Below are positions 47,935-56,497 of a stretch of 64,000 nt of DNA, one piece after another. Position 1 is the stretch's first letter; each line of letters opens with the position of its first letter. The notes under the pieces are model-generated. The model worked only from the letters and a program-made list of their open reading frames with translations, did no database searches and had not been told where the DNA came from. Made by a program: the position numbers and the translations under genes. Source of the DNA: Chloroflexota bacterium (GTDB lineage Bacteria; Chloroflexota; Anaerolineae; Anaerolineales; E44-bin32); assembly GCA_022561385.1 (NCBI GenBank), contig JADFRG010000002.1:100503-164502 (forward strand), written 5' to 3'.

Positions 47935-48267
47935 TTAGAAGCTGCCGACTGCCGCATCAACATCCTCGTACATTTTCATAAAGTGCATCAGACCCGCGAG
48001 ATCCAGCGTCTTCTGAATGTTGTCATTTGCGCTTGCGATTACGAGATCGCCACGCTTGCGGCGGCGGCAACGTTTTTGAGTCTCAAGCAACACCCAGACT
48101 CCGCTGCTGGAGAGGAAATCTATTTCGCTCATGTCAATAACCAGGCTGTAGCGTTTTTTCTCAAGCAGCCCATCGAAGGCCTCCTTGAGCTCGGGTGCCG
48201 TATGACTATCGATCCTGCCAGATGCCTTGATCACGTCCACCTTGTCGAATTGAGTACTTTCGACCAT
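47935..48267 (-). CDS. STAS domain anti-sigma factor antagonist
   Basis: A 110-residue SpoIIAA/RsbV-like protein with the phosphorylation loop DFLSSSGVWVLLETQK (candidate Ser) and GRIDSHTAPELKEAF at the front. Its dephosphorylated form would bind the adjacent HATPase. The pair forms a minimal partner-switch module, just downstream of the oxidase genes on the same strand. Confidence 0.92.
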   Translation of the reverse strand: MVESTQFDKVDVIKASGRIDSHTAPELKEAFDGLLEKKRYSLVIDMSEIDFLSSSGVWVLLETQKRCRRRKRGDLVIASANDNIQKTLDLAGLMHFMKMYEDVDAAVGSF

Positions 48268-48314
48268 GTCGCCTCTCCGATCGCTAAGAGTTCATCACCC
48301 CATCACGGCCAACT

Positions 48315-49208
48315 TCAGCCAACAATCAAGGCATCCGCCATAAGCGCCAACATGATGCCGGCAAGATACAGGCTGGAATACCGGTACATGCTCCACGCGA
48401 CCCGATTCTGCCCCCGCAATCGGAGTTTGCGTGCGTGGTGGATCAACCCGCCCCCCAGAATTATGGCCACCCCGATGTACAGGAGACCGCCCAGGCCGAC
48501 AAGCGGCATCAGCAACGTGAGCGCTACAACTTGCACGCTGTAAAGGAGAATCTGCCTGCGCGTGTGCTCGCTGCCCCGGATCACCGGCAGCATCGGAATC
48601 TGTGCCCGCTGATAATCGGCCTGCTTGAGCAACGCCAGGGCCCAGAAATGTGGTGGGGTCCAAAAGAAAATCAAAGCAAAAAGAAATAGGGCCGGCATCG
48701 TAAGCGACCCGGTGGCCGCGGCCCATCCCACCAGCGGCGGCAGGGCCCCTGCGGCCCCTCCAATCACGATATTTGAAGGTGTGGTTGGCTTAAGGATTAT
48801 CGTGTAGAAGACGACATAATAGAAGAGCCCAAACGCGGCCAGTCCGGCACTAATCAAGTTCACTCCGGTTGCCAGCACGGTCACGCCCGCAACGGAAAGC
48901 ACCAGGCCCACGACCAATCCCTCCCTGGGGGAGATCCGTTCGTCCGCCAGGGGTCTTCCACGCGTGCGAACCATCTTGCGATCAATTCCTCGATCAAGGT
49001 ACTGATTGAGTGCTCCAGCGCCGCCCGCGGTTAGGGCTCCGCCCAGCAGGGTCAGGGCTATGACGGAGGCGGGAGGGAATCCCGAGGCCCCTACAATCAT
49101 TCCGCAGAGCGTCGTAACCAGCAGCAAGATTACTATGGCAGGCTTGGTTAGCATCAAATAGTCGCCAAGTCTCTGCGACAGAGAGTCCTCTCTAGGGCGG
49201 GTAACCAA
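48315..49208 (-). CDS. ctaB: Protoheme IX farnesyltransferase (heme O synthase)
   Basis: A 297-residue membrane UbiA-type prenyltransferase that adds a farnesyl group to heme B for cytochrome oxidases. Aspartate-rich motif NQYLDRGIDRKMVRTRGRPL is present, with the second near SEHTRRQI. About nine membrane segments. Start set at TTG 49208, shortly after the coxA stop; a frame to 49319 runs inside coxA, and an ATG at 49154 (MLTKP) is an alternative. It shows that the neighbouring oxidase is expected to use an O- or A-type heme. Confidence 0.92.
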   Translation of the reverse strand: MVTRPREDSLSQRLGDYLMLTKPAIVILLLVTTLCGMIVGASGFPPASVIALTLLGGALTAGGAGALNQYLDRGIDRKMVRTRGRPLADERISPREGLVVGLVLSVAGVTVLATGVNLISAGLAAFGLFYYVVFYTIILKPTTPSNIVIGGAAGALPPLVGWAAATGSLTMPALFLFALIFFWTPPHFWALALLKQADYQRAQIPMLPVIRGSEHTRRQILLYSVQVVALTLLMPLVGLGGLLYIGVAIILGGGLIHHARKLRLRGQNRVAWSMYRYSSLYLAGIMLALMADALIVG

Positions 49209-49212
49209 ATGC

Positions 49213-50751
49213 TCAGACAGGATCGCGCTCCTGCGTAGGTTGGAACGACCACCCCGCCTCAAGCGCAGATCTCTCCACCGATCCACCGCGCAGGGCGCTG
49301 AAAAACATGTTGTACACAAACAACATTGTGGTACTCGCTAACAAAAGTGCGCCCGCTGTAACTCCGAGCTGGAATATCTCGATATTTTGGCCCGCCGGAT
49401 AGTCGAATACGCGCCTGCGGAGTCCCATCAGCCCCAGCACAAACATGGGTGAAAAGGTGAGAAAAACCCCTCCCGAGTGGCCCAGGGCGTGCAGGATGCC
49501 CAGCCCTCCATCGTAGTCCCGGCCGGTCAACTTCGGGAACCAGAAATAGATTCCCGCGAACAAGCCCGAAATTGCTCCACCCAGCAGGGCGAAATGAAGA
49601 TGCCCGACCGCAAAGTAGCTGGATTGCAGCTGCAGGTTAATCGGAACAGAGGCAAGCGCCATTCCACTCAGCCCTCCGATTACCAACAGCCCAATAAAGC
49701 CAAGGGCGAACAACATCGGCGTCTCAAATCGGACCTTCCCCAGCCAAATGGTGGCAATCCAAACGAAAACAATATAAGCCAGCGGGACGGCAACTGCCAT
49801 GGAGGCCACCATAAACGGGATCCGCATCCCAGATATCAGGCCGCTGGCGAACATGTGCTGGCCCCAAGAAACCAGTGCCAAACCTGCGATTACGGCCATA
49901 GCGATAGCGGTCGAGCGGTGAGCTACGATCGGCCGGCCCGAGTAATTGGGCACGACTTCACAAATCACACCAATCATAGGAAGCATCAAAATCATGGTAA
50001 GCGAATTTGCAAAAAACCAGAATAGATTTTGCCAGACAATGACACCGATCACACCGTCCAGCAGCGCCAGTTGAGGGCCTGCAATCCGCTGTACGAGCAG
50101 GAGCACCAGTGCTAACAAAATTACGGGTGAGGCAATCATAGCCAACACCGAGCTGGCCATCGCGGACCACGCAAATAACGGGGTGTCCCAAATGACATCC
50201 GGCTTGTGACTCCGAATCGTGGAGAGAAAACTCACCGAACTGAGGACCAAGGAGCCGACCACGAGCAACAAACTGACCGCCCATAGCGTCTGTCCCGCGC
50301 CGGCGGACTGCGTGGACAATGGGGTATAAGCGGTCCACCCAGACGAAGCGCCTCCAGCGAAGAAACTGGCGAGCATTAATGCGCCCGCCACCGGTATCAG
50401 CCAGAACGAAAGTGCGCCAAGTTTGGGGTGTGTGGGCCGATTTGCCCCCACCGTTTCAGGTAATACGGCATGCGTCAGTCCCAGGACCGCCGGCAGGATC
50501 GAGAGGAAGATCATGATTGAGCCGTGATTGGATAACAGGCGGTTGTAATTCTCGCCTCCCAGAAAGTCGAAGCCGGGTAACGCTTGCTCCGCCCTAATTA
50601 TCAAGGCCATCAACCCCCCGATGATGAAGAACGCCAGGCTCGTGACCAAGAATTGAACGCCGATCACTTCATGGTCTGTACTCACTCTCAGATATCGTCG
50701 CCGACCGGTCAATTGCGCCTCCGTTGGACTCAACGAGAACTCGTTAACCAC
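49213..50751 (-). CDS. Cytochrome c oxidase subunit I-like protein without CuB ligands
   Basis: A 512-residue polytopic protein that aligns by eye with aa3-type subunit I for its full length, for example NHGSIMIFLSILPAVLGLTH, PTHPKLGALSFW and RRRVFDYPAGQ. Low-spin heme ligand H76 and the pair H384/H386 (SSYFAVGHLHF) are kept. However, the CuB motif that normally reads WFFGHPEVY is WFFANSLTM: the His is N249, the Tyr is M253 and the Glu is L251. The HH pair (normally WAHHMF) is WGQHMF: Q298 and H299. The K-pathway Lys is also absent (the aligned stretch reads AVPLAYIVF). It cannot form a normal CuB center as written. It overlaps coxB by 22 bases and precedes ctaB. Confidence 0.9.
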   Translation of the reverse strand: MVNEFSLSPTEAQLTGRRRYLRVSTDHEVIGVQFLVTSLAFFIIGGLMALIIRAEQALPGFDFLGGENYNRLLSNHGSIMIFLSILPAVLGLTHAVLPETVGANRPTHPKLGALSFWLIPVAGALMLASFFAGGASSGWTAYTPLSTQSAGAGQTLWAVSLLLVVGSLVLSSVSFLSTIRSHKPDVIWDTPLFAWSAMASSVLAMIASPVILLALVLLLVQRIAGPQLALLDGVIGVIVWQNLFWFFANSLTMILMLPMIGVICEVVPNYSGRPIVAHRSTAIAMAVIAGLALVSWGQHMFASGLISGMRIPFMVASMAVAVPLAYIVFVWIATIWLGKVRFETPMLFALGFIGLLVIGGLSGMALASVPINLQLQSSYFAVGHLHFALLGGAISGLFAGIYFWFPKLTGRDYDGGLGILHALGHSGGVFLTFSPMFVLGLMGLRRRVFDYPAGQNIEIFQLGVTAGALLLASTTMLFVYNMFFSALRGGSVERSALEAGWSFQPTQERDPV

Positions 50752-51416
50752 GCTTCAAAGACCGCAGGATCCTGAATCAAGACGTCGGCTTGCATCGTTT
50801 CATGTCCCGCGCCACAGAGCTCAGCACAGACGCCTCGAAAAATGCCGGTCTTGAGGGGGGTCACCGTCAACGAAGTCACCATGTCGGGCACAGCATCTAT
50901 CTTTTCTCCAAAGGCAGGTACCCAGAAAGAATGGATTACGTCGGCCGAGGTAAATAGCAGCTCAACGGGTTTACCTACCGGAAGCACCAAAGTATCTGAG
51001 GAAACGGCCGCATCAACGTAGTAGAACTCCCACTCAAATTGCCTGGCGGTCACCGTCACTACCATGGCGTCGCTGGCCGGAGCTTCGATATCGGATAAGA
51101 GGTTGACGGAGTAAATGACGATCACGGCCACAAGAACAGCAGGTAGCCCAATCCATACCATCTCGAGTCCACTGCTGACCTGCGCCTGACTCTTGCCCTG
51201 TAGATGACCTCGAACGGAAGCAAACACAAGCAGACCTTCGACTCCAAGGAAAACCACTGCAGCAATACCGAAGAAAATCTTCAGCCCCTGGGAAAGTAAC
51301 TGAGCCTCGACGGTGGCGATTTCTGGGAGCGGCTCAACTACCACGACGACCGCAACACCAACTGCAAGAAGCCCTAGCCCCAGAAGGGTAATTAGAAGAA
51401 TAGTTCGCTCGCGCAC
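50730..51416 (-). CDS. coxB: Cytochrome c oxidase subunit II with intact CuA site
   Basis: A 228-residue subunit with two N-terminal membrane helices plus a cupredoxin domain. All six CuA ligands are there: H162 (VIHSFW), C197, E199 and C201 (CAELCG), H205 and M208 (GHETM). The aromatic entry strand reads ARQFEWEF, where the usual first Trp of QWxW is Phe. The start is GTG at 51416, preceded by GAGG. A perfect 9-bp inverted repeat sits 23 bases upstream. It overlaps coxA by 22 bases. No subunit III gene is present. Confidence 0.93.
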   Translation of the reverse strand: MRERTILLITLLGLGLLAVGVAVVVVVEPLPEIATVEAQLLSQGLKIFFGIAAVVFLGVEGLLVFASVRGHLQGKSQAQVSSGLEMVWIGLPAVLVAVIVIYSVNLLSDIEAPASDAMVVTVTARQFEWEFYYVDAAVSSDTLVLPVGKPVELLFTSADVIHSFWVPAFGEKIDAVPDMVTSLTVTPLKTGIFRGVCAELCGAGHETMQADVLIQDPAVFEAWLTSSR

Positions 51417-51438
51417 TTTGCTAGCCTCGCTTGAATGT

Positions 51439-51469
51439 TTGGCCGCGAAAAGAATCGAAACGCGGCCAA
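51439..51469. promoter_or_regulatory. Perfect 9-bp inverted repeat before coxB
   Basis: TTGGCCGCG (51439-51447) and CGCGGCCAA (51461-51469) are separated by a 13-base A-rich spacer on the plus strand. It ends 22 bases before the coxB GTG. It may be an operator or an RNA hairpin in the leader of the oxidase operon. Confidence 0.4.
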
Positions 51470-51933
51470 GATCGTGTCGACTGGTTAATTGTTGCTCGAC
51501 AGGGGTTCCCCAACCCTCTGACGGCGGTGTATCTTATCATCACCGACCCCGTATTCTATTGAGAGCCGATCCCTGAGAAGACGGCAGCGGCCTGAGGTTG
51601 GACACAAACTATAACGTGCGTGCGCGCAGGCGCGGTGTATTGCGCCAAAGTGAGGTGAGGCAGCGCGCGTTTACCCGGTCGACCCCAGTGGCATGTACTC
51701 TCTTCCCCGCTGATATCGGCCCGCTAGCCGCAAACACCGACCATCCCGATCCCACCCCGGTCAGGATCTAGTTGGCCGCCCCGCACGGGTAGCGAATTAG
51801 GCAGCTACCGACATAGGCGATCTGCTTACCGGTTGGCTACCGAGCCTCGGCACTTCAGGTGGTCCTCATGCGTGTGCAAGCAGCCCCGGGCTGCATCACC
51901 CGGCTTAGACACTTTCCAAGGGCCGGGTGGCGA
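51470..51933. other. Intergenic region upstream of the oxidase operon, nothing clear seen
   Basis: About 460 bases between coxB and the ACT gene, both minus. It should contain the oxidase promoter and the end of the ACT transcript. I see no obvious -35/-10 pair, gene or terminator hairpin. Confidence 0.45.
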
Positions 51934-52350
51934 TCAAAACTGTCCCAGCGGAAGGGTTTTCGCCTCTTCGATCTTGTCGACCCCGATCGCAAGCTCCATG
52001 AATCCGGCCGCGTTATCGATCACAAAAATCGTTTCGATGTTGATGTCGGCTTCCCCCAACATGTTGGCGAAGTCGCCCAGCTTACCGGGCCGATCGGGCA
52101 CCGTGACGGTGAGGATTTCCTGTTCCTTAAAAAGGAGCCCCAAGTCCTGGAGCCGAGCGCGAGTTGCGGTTTCGTCGTTTGTCAGCAACTTGAGGATTCC
52201 TTTTCCTTCACAGATCATTCCAGAAAGTGCCCGAATATTGACATCGGCTTCACCCAGGGATTTAGATAACGTCGCCAGTTGGCCAGGTCGGTTTTCCAGG
52301 GTTATGGTGAATTCAGTAGCGATCTCACTCCTCCTTTCGGCCGAATCCAC
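51934..52350 (-). CDS. Tandem ACT-domain protein
   Basis: A 138-residue protein of two ACT domains (ITLENRPGQLATLSKSLGEA and VTVPDRPGKLGDFANMLGEA). ACT domains bind amino acids and regulate a partner enzyme. Each begins with the same pattern, E/D-x-RPG-L, so the two halves are a duplication. The ligand is not clear. The GTG at 52350 is annotated as start. An AGGAGG lies inside the first codons (about 52337-52332) and would favour a start a few codons later, but only an ATC is in frame at a suitable distance. Confidence 0.85.
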   Translation of the reverse strand: MDSAERRSEIATEFTITLENRPGQLATLSKSLGEADVNIRALSGMICEGKGILKLLTNDETATRARLQDLGLLFKEQEILTVTVPDRPGKLGDFANMLGEADINIETIFVIDNAAGFMELAIGVDKIEEAKTLPLGQF

Positions 52351-52570
52351 GGCCCTAACTCGGCTAGCTGTTGTGTTCGCTCTCCTGAATTTCCCCCCCC
52401 CTATTGGTGCCGGGAATCGAACTCCTGAGCCGGATTGAACGAGCGCTCTATCCCGAGCTCCAATGGGGAAGAAAAAAAACCTTGAGAATACGAGTCAATT
52501 TGCAGGCCTCTGACGATCCGAGTCATACTAGGGAGGTCCGCCTGCCGCTCGCTGGGACGATGGATTTCCT

Positions 52571-53419
52571 TCAAGATTCGACCGAGTAACACAACCCAAG
52601 GGTTCCCGGACCGACATGGGCGCCCACGACGGGGCTGACCTCCGAAAATACGGTCTCAATTGGATTAAGTCGATTTGCTGCGACCTCTAGCAGATCGCGT
52701 GCCCGTTGCTCGGCAGCCGCGTGCAACACCGCCAGGCGAAGGTTGGGACGCCCATCGATCCGCTCCTCAAGAATGTCAAGCAGTCTAGCCTGGGCCTTGG
52801 AGCGAGTACGAACCCGATCCACCGCCTCAATGACTCCATCCTGGAGCTCTAAGATTGGCTTCAGATTGAGGACCGTGCCCAGGAGACGGGAGGCGCCTCC
52901 GATCCTTCCACCGCGATGTAAATACTCGAGGGTGTCTACGAGCAGGACCACGCCGGTTTGAAGTTTGGCCTGGCGAGCAATCTCCGTCACCTCTTCAAAC
53001 GATTTTCCTTCACGCGCGGCGCGGGCCGCGGCCAGGACTTGAAATCCCATCGCCATCGCGGCCGCTTCTGAGTCGATAATCACAATCGTCGCCTCTGGGA
53101 ATTCGGCTTTGGCCTGCTCAGCGGACTGAATGGTGCCTGAGAGCTTATTTGAGATCAGGATCGCCAAAATGGGTCGTCCTGCCTCAACCAAAGGCTCAAA
53201 AGCCTCTTTAAATGCGCCAATGGTCGCCTGCGACGTGGTCGGCATCGTCTTCGACTCTCTCATTCGTTCGTAGAATGCAGTAGGCTGGATGTCGATGCCG
53301 TCGAGCAGAGTCTGTTCGTCCCATATGAGAACCTGGGGGATCACCGTGATATCAAATTGCTTGACCTGGCTGGCTGGAATATACGCGGTGCTGTCCGTCA
53401 CAAATGCAGTTTTCGCCAT
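52571..53419 (-). CDS. DegV family fatty acid-binding protein
   Basis: A 282-residue DegV protein with TDSTAYIPA at the start, TSQATIGAF, LISNKLSGTIQSAEQA, the DSEAAAMAMGFQV block and YLHRGGRIGGASRLLG. DegV proteins (FakB in Firmicutes) bind a fatty acid for phosphorylation by a kinase. No FakA kinase is in the window. It is preceded by PolX on the same strand, with a hairpin between them. Confidence 0.93.
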   Translation of the reverse strand: MAKTAFVTDSTAYIPASQVKQFDITVIPQVLIWDEQTLLDGIDIQPTAFYERMRESKTMPTTSQATIGAFKEAFEPLVEAGRPILAILISNKLSGTIQSAEQAKAEFPEATIVIIDSEAAAMAMGFQVLAAARAAREGKSFEEVTEIARQAKLQTGVVLLVDTLEYLHRGGRIGGASRLLGTVLNLKPILELQDGVIEAVDRVRTRSKAQARLLDILEERIDGRPNLRLAVLHAAAEQRARDLLEVAANRLNPIETVFSEVSPVVGAHVGPGTLGLCYSVES

Positions 53420-53449
53420 CTAAAGTCCCTCCTCAACGTCTAAATGATT

Positions 53450-53472
53450 AACCCCTCAGCGAGTGAGGGGTT
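53450..53472 (-). terminator. Hairpin between polX and degV
   Basis: AACCCCTCA and TGAGGGGTT form a perfect 9-bp stem around a five-base loop. It lies three bases after the polX stop codon on the minus strand and is followed by AATCATTT, a weak T-run. It likely ends or attenuates the polX transcript before degV. Confidence 0.6.
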
Positions 53473-53475
53473 GCG

Positions 53476-55200
53476 CTAGCCGCGCGCATTGAGCCATTTC
53501 TGAATTCGTGGGGCGGTCCAGCAGTTGACGACCTGCCTGGAAGTGATCCAAGCGCGCCGGGCAACTCCCACGCCAAAGTTGCGAAAGGCCAGGTGCTCGG
53601 GCCGGTGGGCGTCGGTATTGATAGCCAGTGGGATTCCCATTTCGGCCGCACGACGCGCGTAGATGTCGTTCAGATCCAGCCGCTCCGGATTCGAGTTGAT
53701 TTCAAGGATGACTCCGTGCTCCAGAGCCGCCTCCAGGATCTGGTCCATATCCAGGTCGGCCGGCTCTCGCTTGCCGATCAAGCGTCCGGAGGGGTGGGCG
53801 ATGATATCGACATGGGGATTCTTTATGGCGTTGATCATCCGCGCGGTCACCTGCTCGCGCGGCTGCCGCAACGAAGTATGGAGCGAGGCGATGACCAGAT
53901 CGAACTGCGCTAACAGGTCATCTGGGAAATCGAGGCTGCCATCCGCCAGGATCTCCATCTCTGTTCCGTGTAGAAGCACGAAATCATTGTTGAGTGTTTT
54001 GCGGACTTTCGCAATCTCTTCCCGCTGCTGTTCGACACGTTTTTCCGTCAGGCCGTTGGCGATGCCGAGGCTCTGGGAGTGATCGGTAATAGCCAAATAT
54101 TTATGCCCCTGCTTTACAGCGGCCTGAACCATCTCTTCGATTGAGTTCTTGCCGTCGCTCCAGGTGCTGTGTGCGTGCAGCTCGCCCTTAAGGTTCCTGA
54201 TTTCGATGAGCTTGGGCAGTTCTCCGTTCTGCGCAGCCTGAATCTCTCCACGGTCTTCCCGCATCTCCGGTGCGATCCAGGGAAGGCCCAGCATCTCGTA
54301 AACTTCCGATTCCTTGGCTACCGTAATTTCCCCGCCCTGCTCCAGCTTAAATGCCTGATCGGAGAGCGAAAAGCCCTTGGAGAGTGCCAGCTCCCGCAGT
54401 CGTACGTTGTGGTCTTTGGACCCAGTGGCGTACTGCAGGGCCGTTCCGAATCGTTCGGAGGCATGCGTCCAAACTTGAACGCGCACGCCGTCGATAAGCT
54501 CCACGCTGGTCTTCACATCGCCCCTGCCCAGCACTCGACCCACGATAGGCAGCTCCACGAAAGCCTGCATCACTTCGTCGGGATGGTCTGTGGACACCAA
54601 CAGGTCCAGATCCCCAACGGTTTCCCGCATTCGACGCAGGCTGCCGGCCGTCTCAGCGGCCTTGACCTTCGGATGCTTCCGCAGCTCGGCTAGCAGATGC
54701 TCGGCAATGGGCAGAGCCGCTCCGATCGACATTCGACCAGTCTGGCGGCGTTTTAAGGCCTGGATATTATCCAAGATGCGGGCCTCGGACTTCGCCCCCA
54801 TGCCCGACAATTCTCTTAGCGCGCCCTTCATGGCAGCCGCCTCGAGTTCATTGACCGACGTAATGGAAAGCTCTTTCCAGAAGCGTGCGGCTTTCTTGGG
54901 CCCGACGTCACCCACCTTCAGCACCTCCAGCAGCCCGATCGGGATTTCAGATTTTAGATTCTCGTAATATTCAAGTTTCCCCGTACGGAGCAGCTCGGCG
55001 GTCTTCTCGGCAATGGCCTTGCCCACCGCCGGTATGTCTTCCAGGGCACTTTCCTCCCAGATGGCCTTGATGTCCCGCCCCTGGCTCCTGATGGACTCCG
55101 CCCCCCTGCGATATGCGATCACTTTAAAGCCCTTATCGCCCTTGAGCTCGAGGAGTTCGGCGATATCCTCAAATACTTGCGCAACCTCTGAGTTGTTCAT
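53476..55200 (-). CDS. polX: Bacterial family X DNA polymerase/3'-5' exonuclease (PolX)
   Basis: A 574-residue PolX. The N-terminal 8-kDa and helix-hairpin-helix part (AVGKAIAEKTAELL, KVGDVGPKKAARFWKELSI) is followed by the nucleotidyltransferase site GSLRRMRETVGDLDLLV. The C-terminal PHP exonuclease contains ELHAHSTWSDGKNS, AITDHSQSLGIANG, HGTEMEIL, IAHPSGRLIG and NTDAHR. It acts in gap filling and base excision repair. Start set at ATG 55200 (MNNSEVAQVF), with AAGGTG upstream. The frame remains open to 55227. Confidence 0.95.
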   Translation of the reverse strand: MNNSEVAQVFEDIAELLELKGDKGFKVIAYRRGAESIRSQGRDIKAIWEESALEDIPAVGKAIAEKTAELLRTGKLEYYENLKSEIPIGLLEVLKVGDVGPKKAARFWKELSITSVNELEAAAMKGALRELSGMGAKSEARILDNIQALKRRQTGRMSIGAALPIAEHLLAELRKHPKVKAAETAGSLRRMRETVGDLDLLVSTDHPDEVMQAFVELPIVGRVLGRGDVKTSVELIDGVRVQVWTHASERFGTALQYATGSKDHNVRLRELALSKGFSLSDQAFKLEQGGEITVAKESEVYEMLGLPWIAPEMREDRGEIQAAQNGELPKLIEIRNLKGELHAHSTWSDGKNSIEEMVQAAVKQGHKYLAITDHSQSLGIANGLTEKRVEQQREEIAKVRKTLNNDFVLLHGTEMEILADGSLDFPDDLLAQFDLVIASLHTSLRQPREQVTARMINAIKNPHVDIIAHPSGRLIGKREPADLDMDQILEAALEHGVILEINSNPERLDLNDIYARRAAEMGIPLAINTDAHRPEHLAFRNFGVGVARRAWITSRQVVNCWTAPRIQKWLNARG

Positions 55201-55312
55201 ACCCGCACCTTGGACCGAGGCTCCCATTCTAAGCCATGCTGGGCCCGCCGCTGTGATATGCTTCGGGCCCTCAAATCGGCCACATCAAGGCTAGGTACGC
55301 TCGGAGTCTCGG

Positions 55313-56383
55313 ATGCGTGAGTACGTCGGCAACCTGCATATGCATACGACGACCTCCGATGGTCACGGCACTCACGATGAAGTCGCGGATGCGGGAATTC
55401 GGGCCGGCCTGGACTTTATCGTGGTCACAGACCACAACACACTCCCTGCTGAATTCGAAGGTTACCATTATCGAGGATACAGGCGCATATTGCGGCTTAT
55501 CGGCCAGGAAGTCCACGATGTTGAACGCCTCCCCGAAAGATCCCATCTCTTGATCTACGGGGCCCATGAAAATCTAGTCAAGTATGCGGATCGGCCTCAG
55601 GTCTTGATCCACGAAGTCCGAAAGCGCGGCGGTCTTTCCTTCCTGGCCCATCCACACGATTGCGGGGTCCCCCAATTCAATCAACCGGAGCTTTCTTGGG
55701 ACAATTGGGAGGTGGAGAACTACACTGGAATTGAAATCTGGAATTTCATGACATCCTACAAGTGCCTGGTTCGTTCCAGGGCCCATGCCGTCTTCTACGG
55801 CCTGTTTCCCTCTCGAATTCGTCGTGGCCCAGATCCCAAATTGCTGGAACGATGGGATCGTATGTTGAGCTCTGGTAGGCGCATAGTCGCGATCGGAAAC
55901 GCGGACGCACATGCCCTGCCCGTTCATCTGGGCCCCCTGCGCCGGACCATATTTCCGTACGCGTGGCTATTTAAGGCGGTCAACACTCACGTGCTCGTCG
56001 ATGAGCCCCTCTCTGGCGAGGCACCAGACGATCGAGAGCGGATTCTAGAGGCCATCGGGCGCGGGCGCTGCTTCGTGGGGTATGATCTGCCGATTAACAC
56101 GCGGGGATTCATGTTCAGCGCACACTCTGAAAACGGAAAGGCGATCATGGGCGATCGCCTCCAGTACCGTCTTGGCGTTACCCTGCAGGTTACAACACCG
56201 CTTACCGCGCGGATTCGAATCATCCATGCCGGCCGAGTGGCTCGAGAATGGCCCGCCACCCAACACGCCGTCCATTCGATCGTCGAACCCGGCGCGTATC
56301 GTGTTGAAGCAGCCCTGCTCCGCACCGGGGGTGAGGCTGTGCCCTGGATCTTCAGTAACCCGATCTATGTGGAGCACGCATGA
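55313..56383 (+). CDS. PHP domain metal-dependent phosphoesterase
   Basis: A 356-residue protein with a PHP active site in order: GNLHMHTTTSDGHGT, FIVVTDHNTLPAEF, RLIGQEVHDV, SFLAHPHDCG and AIGNADAHALPV. The last 100 residues form an extra beta-rich segment (VTLQVTTPLTARIRIIHAGRV). It should hydrolyse a phosphoester such as a nucleotide. It begins about 110 bases from polX on the other strand, so the two PHP genes are divergent. It is the third PHP protein in the window. Confidence 0.88.
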   Translation: MREYVGNLHMHTTTSDGHGTHDEVADAGIRAGLDFIVVTDHNTLPAEFEGYHYRGYRRILRLIGQEVHDVERLPERSHLLIYGAHENLVKYADRPQVLIHEVRKRGGLSFLAHPHDCGVPQFNQPELSWDNWEVENYTGIEIWNFMTSYKCLVRSRAHAVFYGLFPSRIRRGPDPKLLERWDRMLSSGRRIVAIGNADAHALPVHLGPLRRTIFPYAWLFKAVNTHVLVDEPLSGEAPDDRERILEAIGRGRCFVGYDLPINTRGFMFSAHSENGKAIMGDRLQYRLGVTLQVTTPLTARIRIIHAGRVAREWPATQHAVHSIVEPGAYRVEAALLRTGGEAVPWIFSNPIYVEHA

Positions 56384-56497
56384 TAAATCTTGAACCCCGG
56401 ACGCCCCATTTTTCCCCTGCTTAGTCGCAGATAGCAATGTCTATGCGCAGTCTACGGAGTGAGAAGGTCCGTCCCGCTATAGGAGCACCATCCACTG

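Noticed and set aside
52393..52475. tRNA-like sequence on the minus strand (GTTCGATTCCCGGCACCA with a D-arm-like GCTC..GAGC)
   Set aside because: Only nine bases separate the T-loop from the end of CCA instead of fifteen, the T-stem does not pair, and the anticodon arm does not fold. Too degenerate to call.
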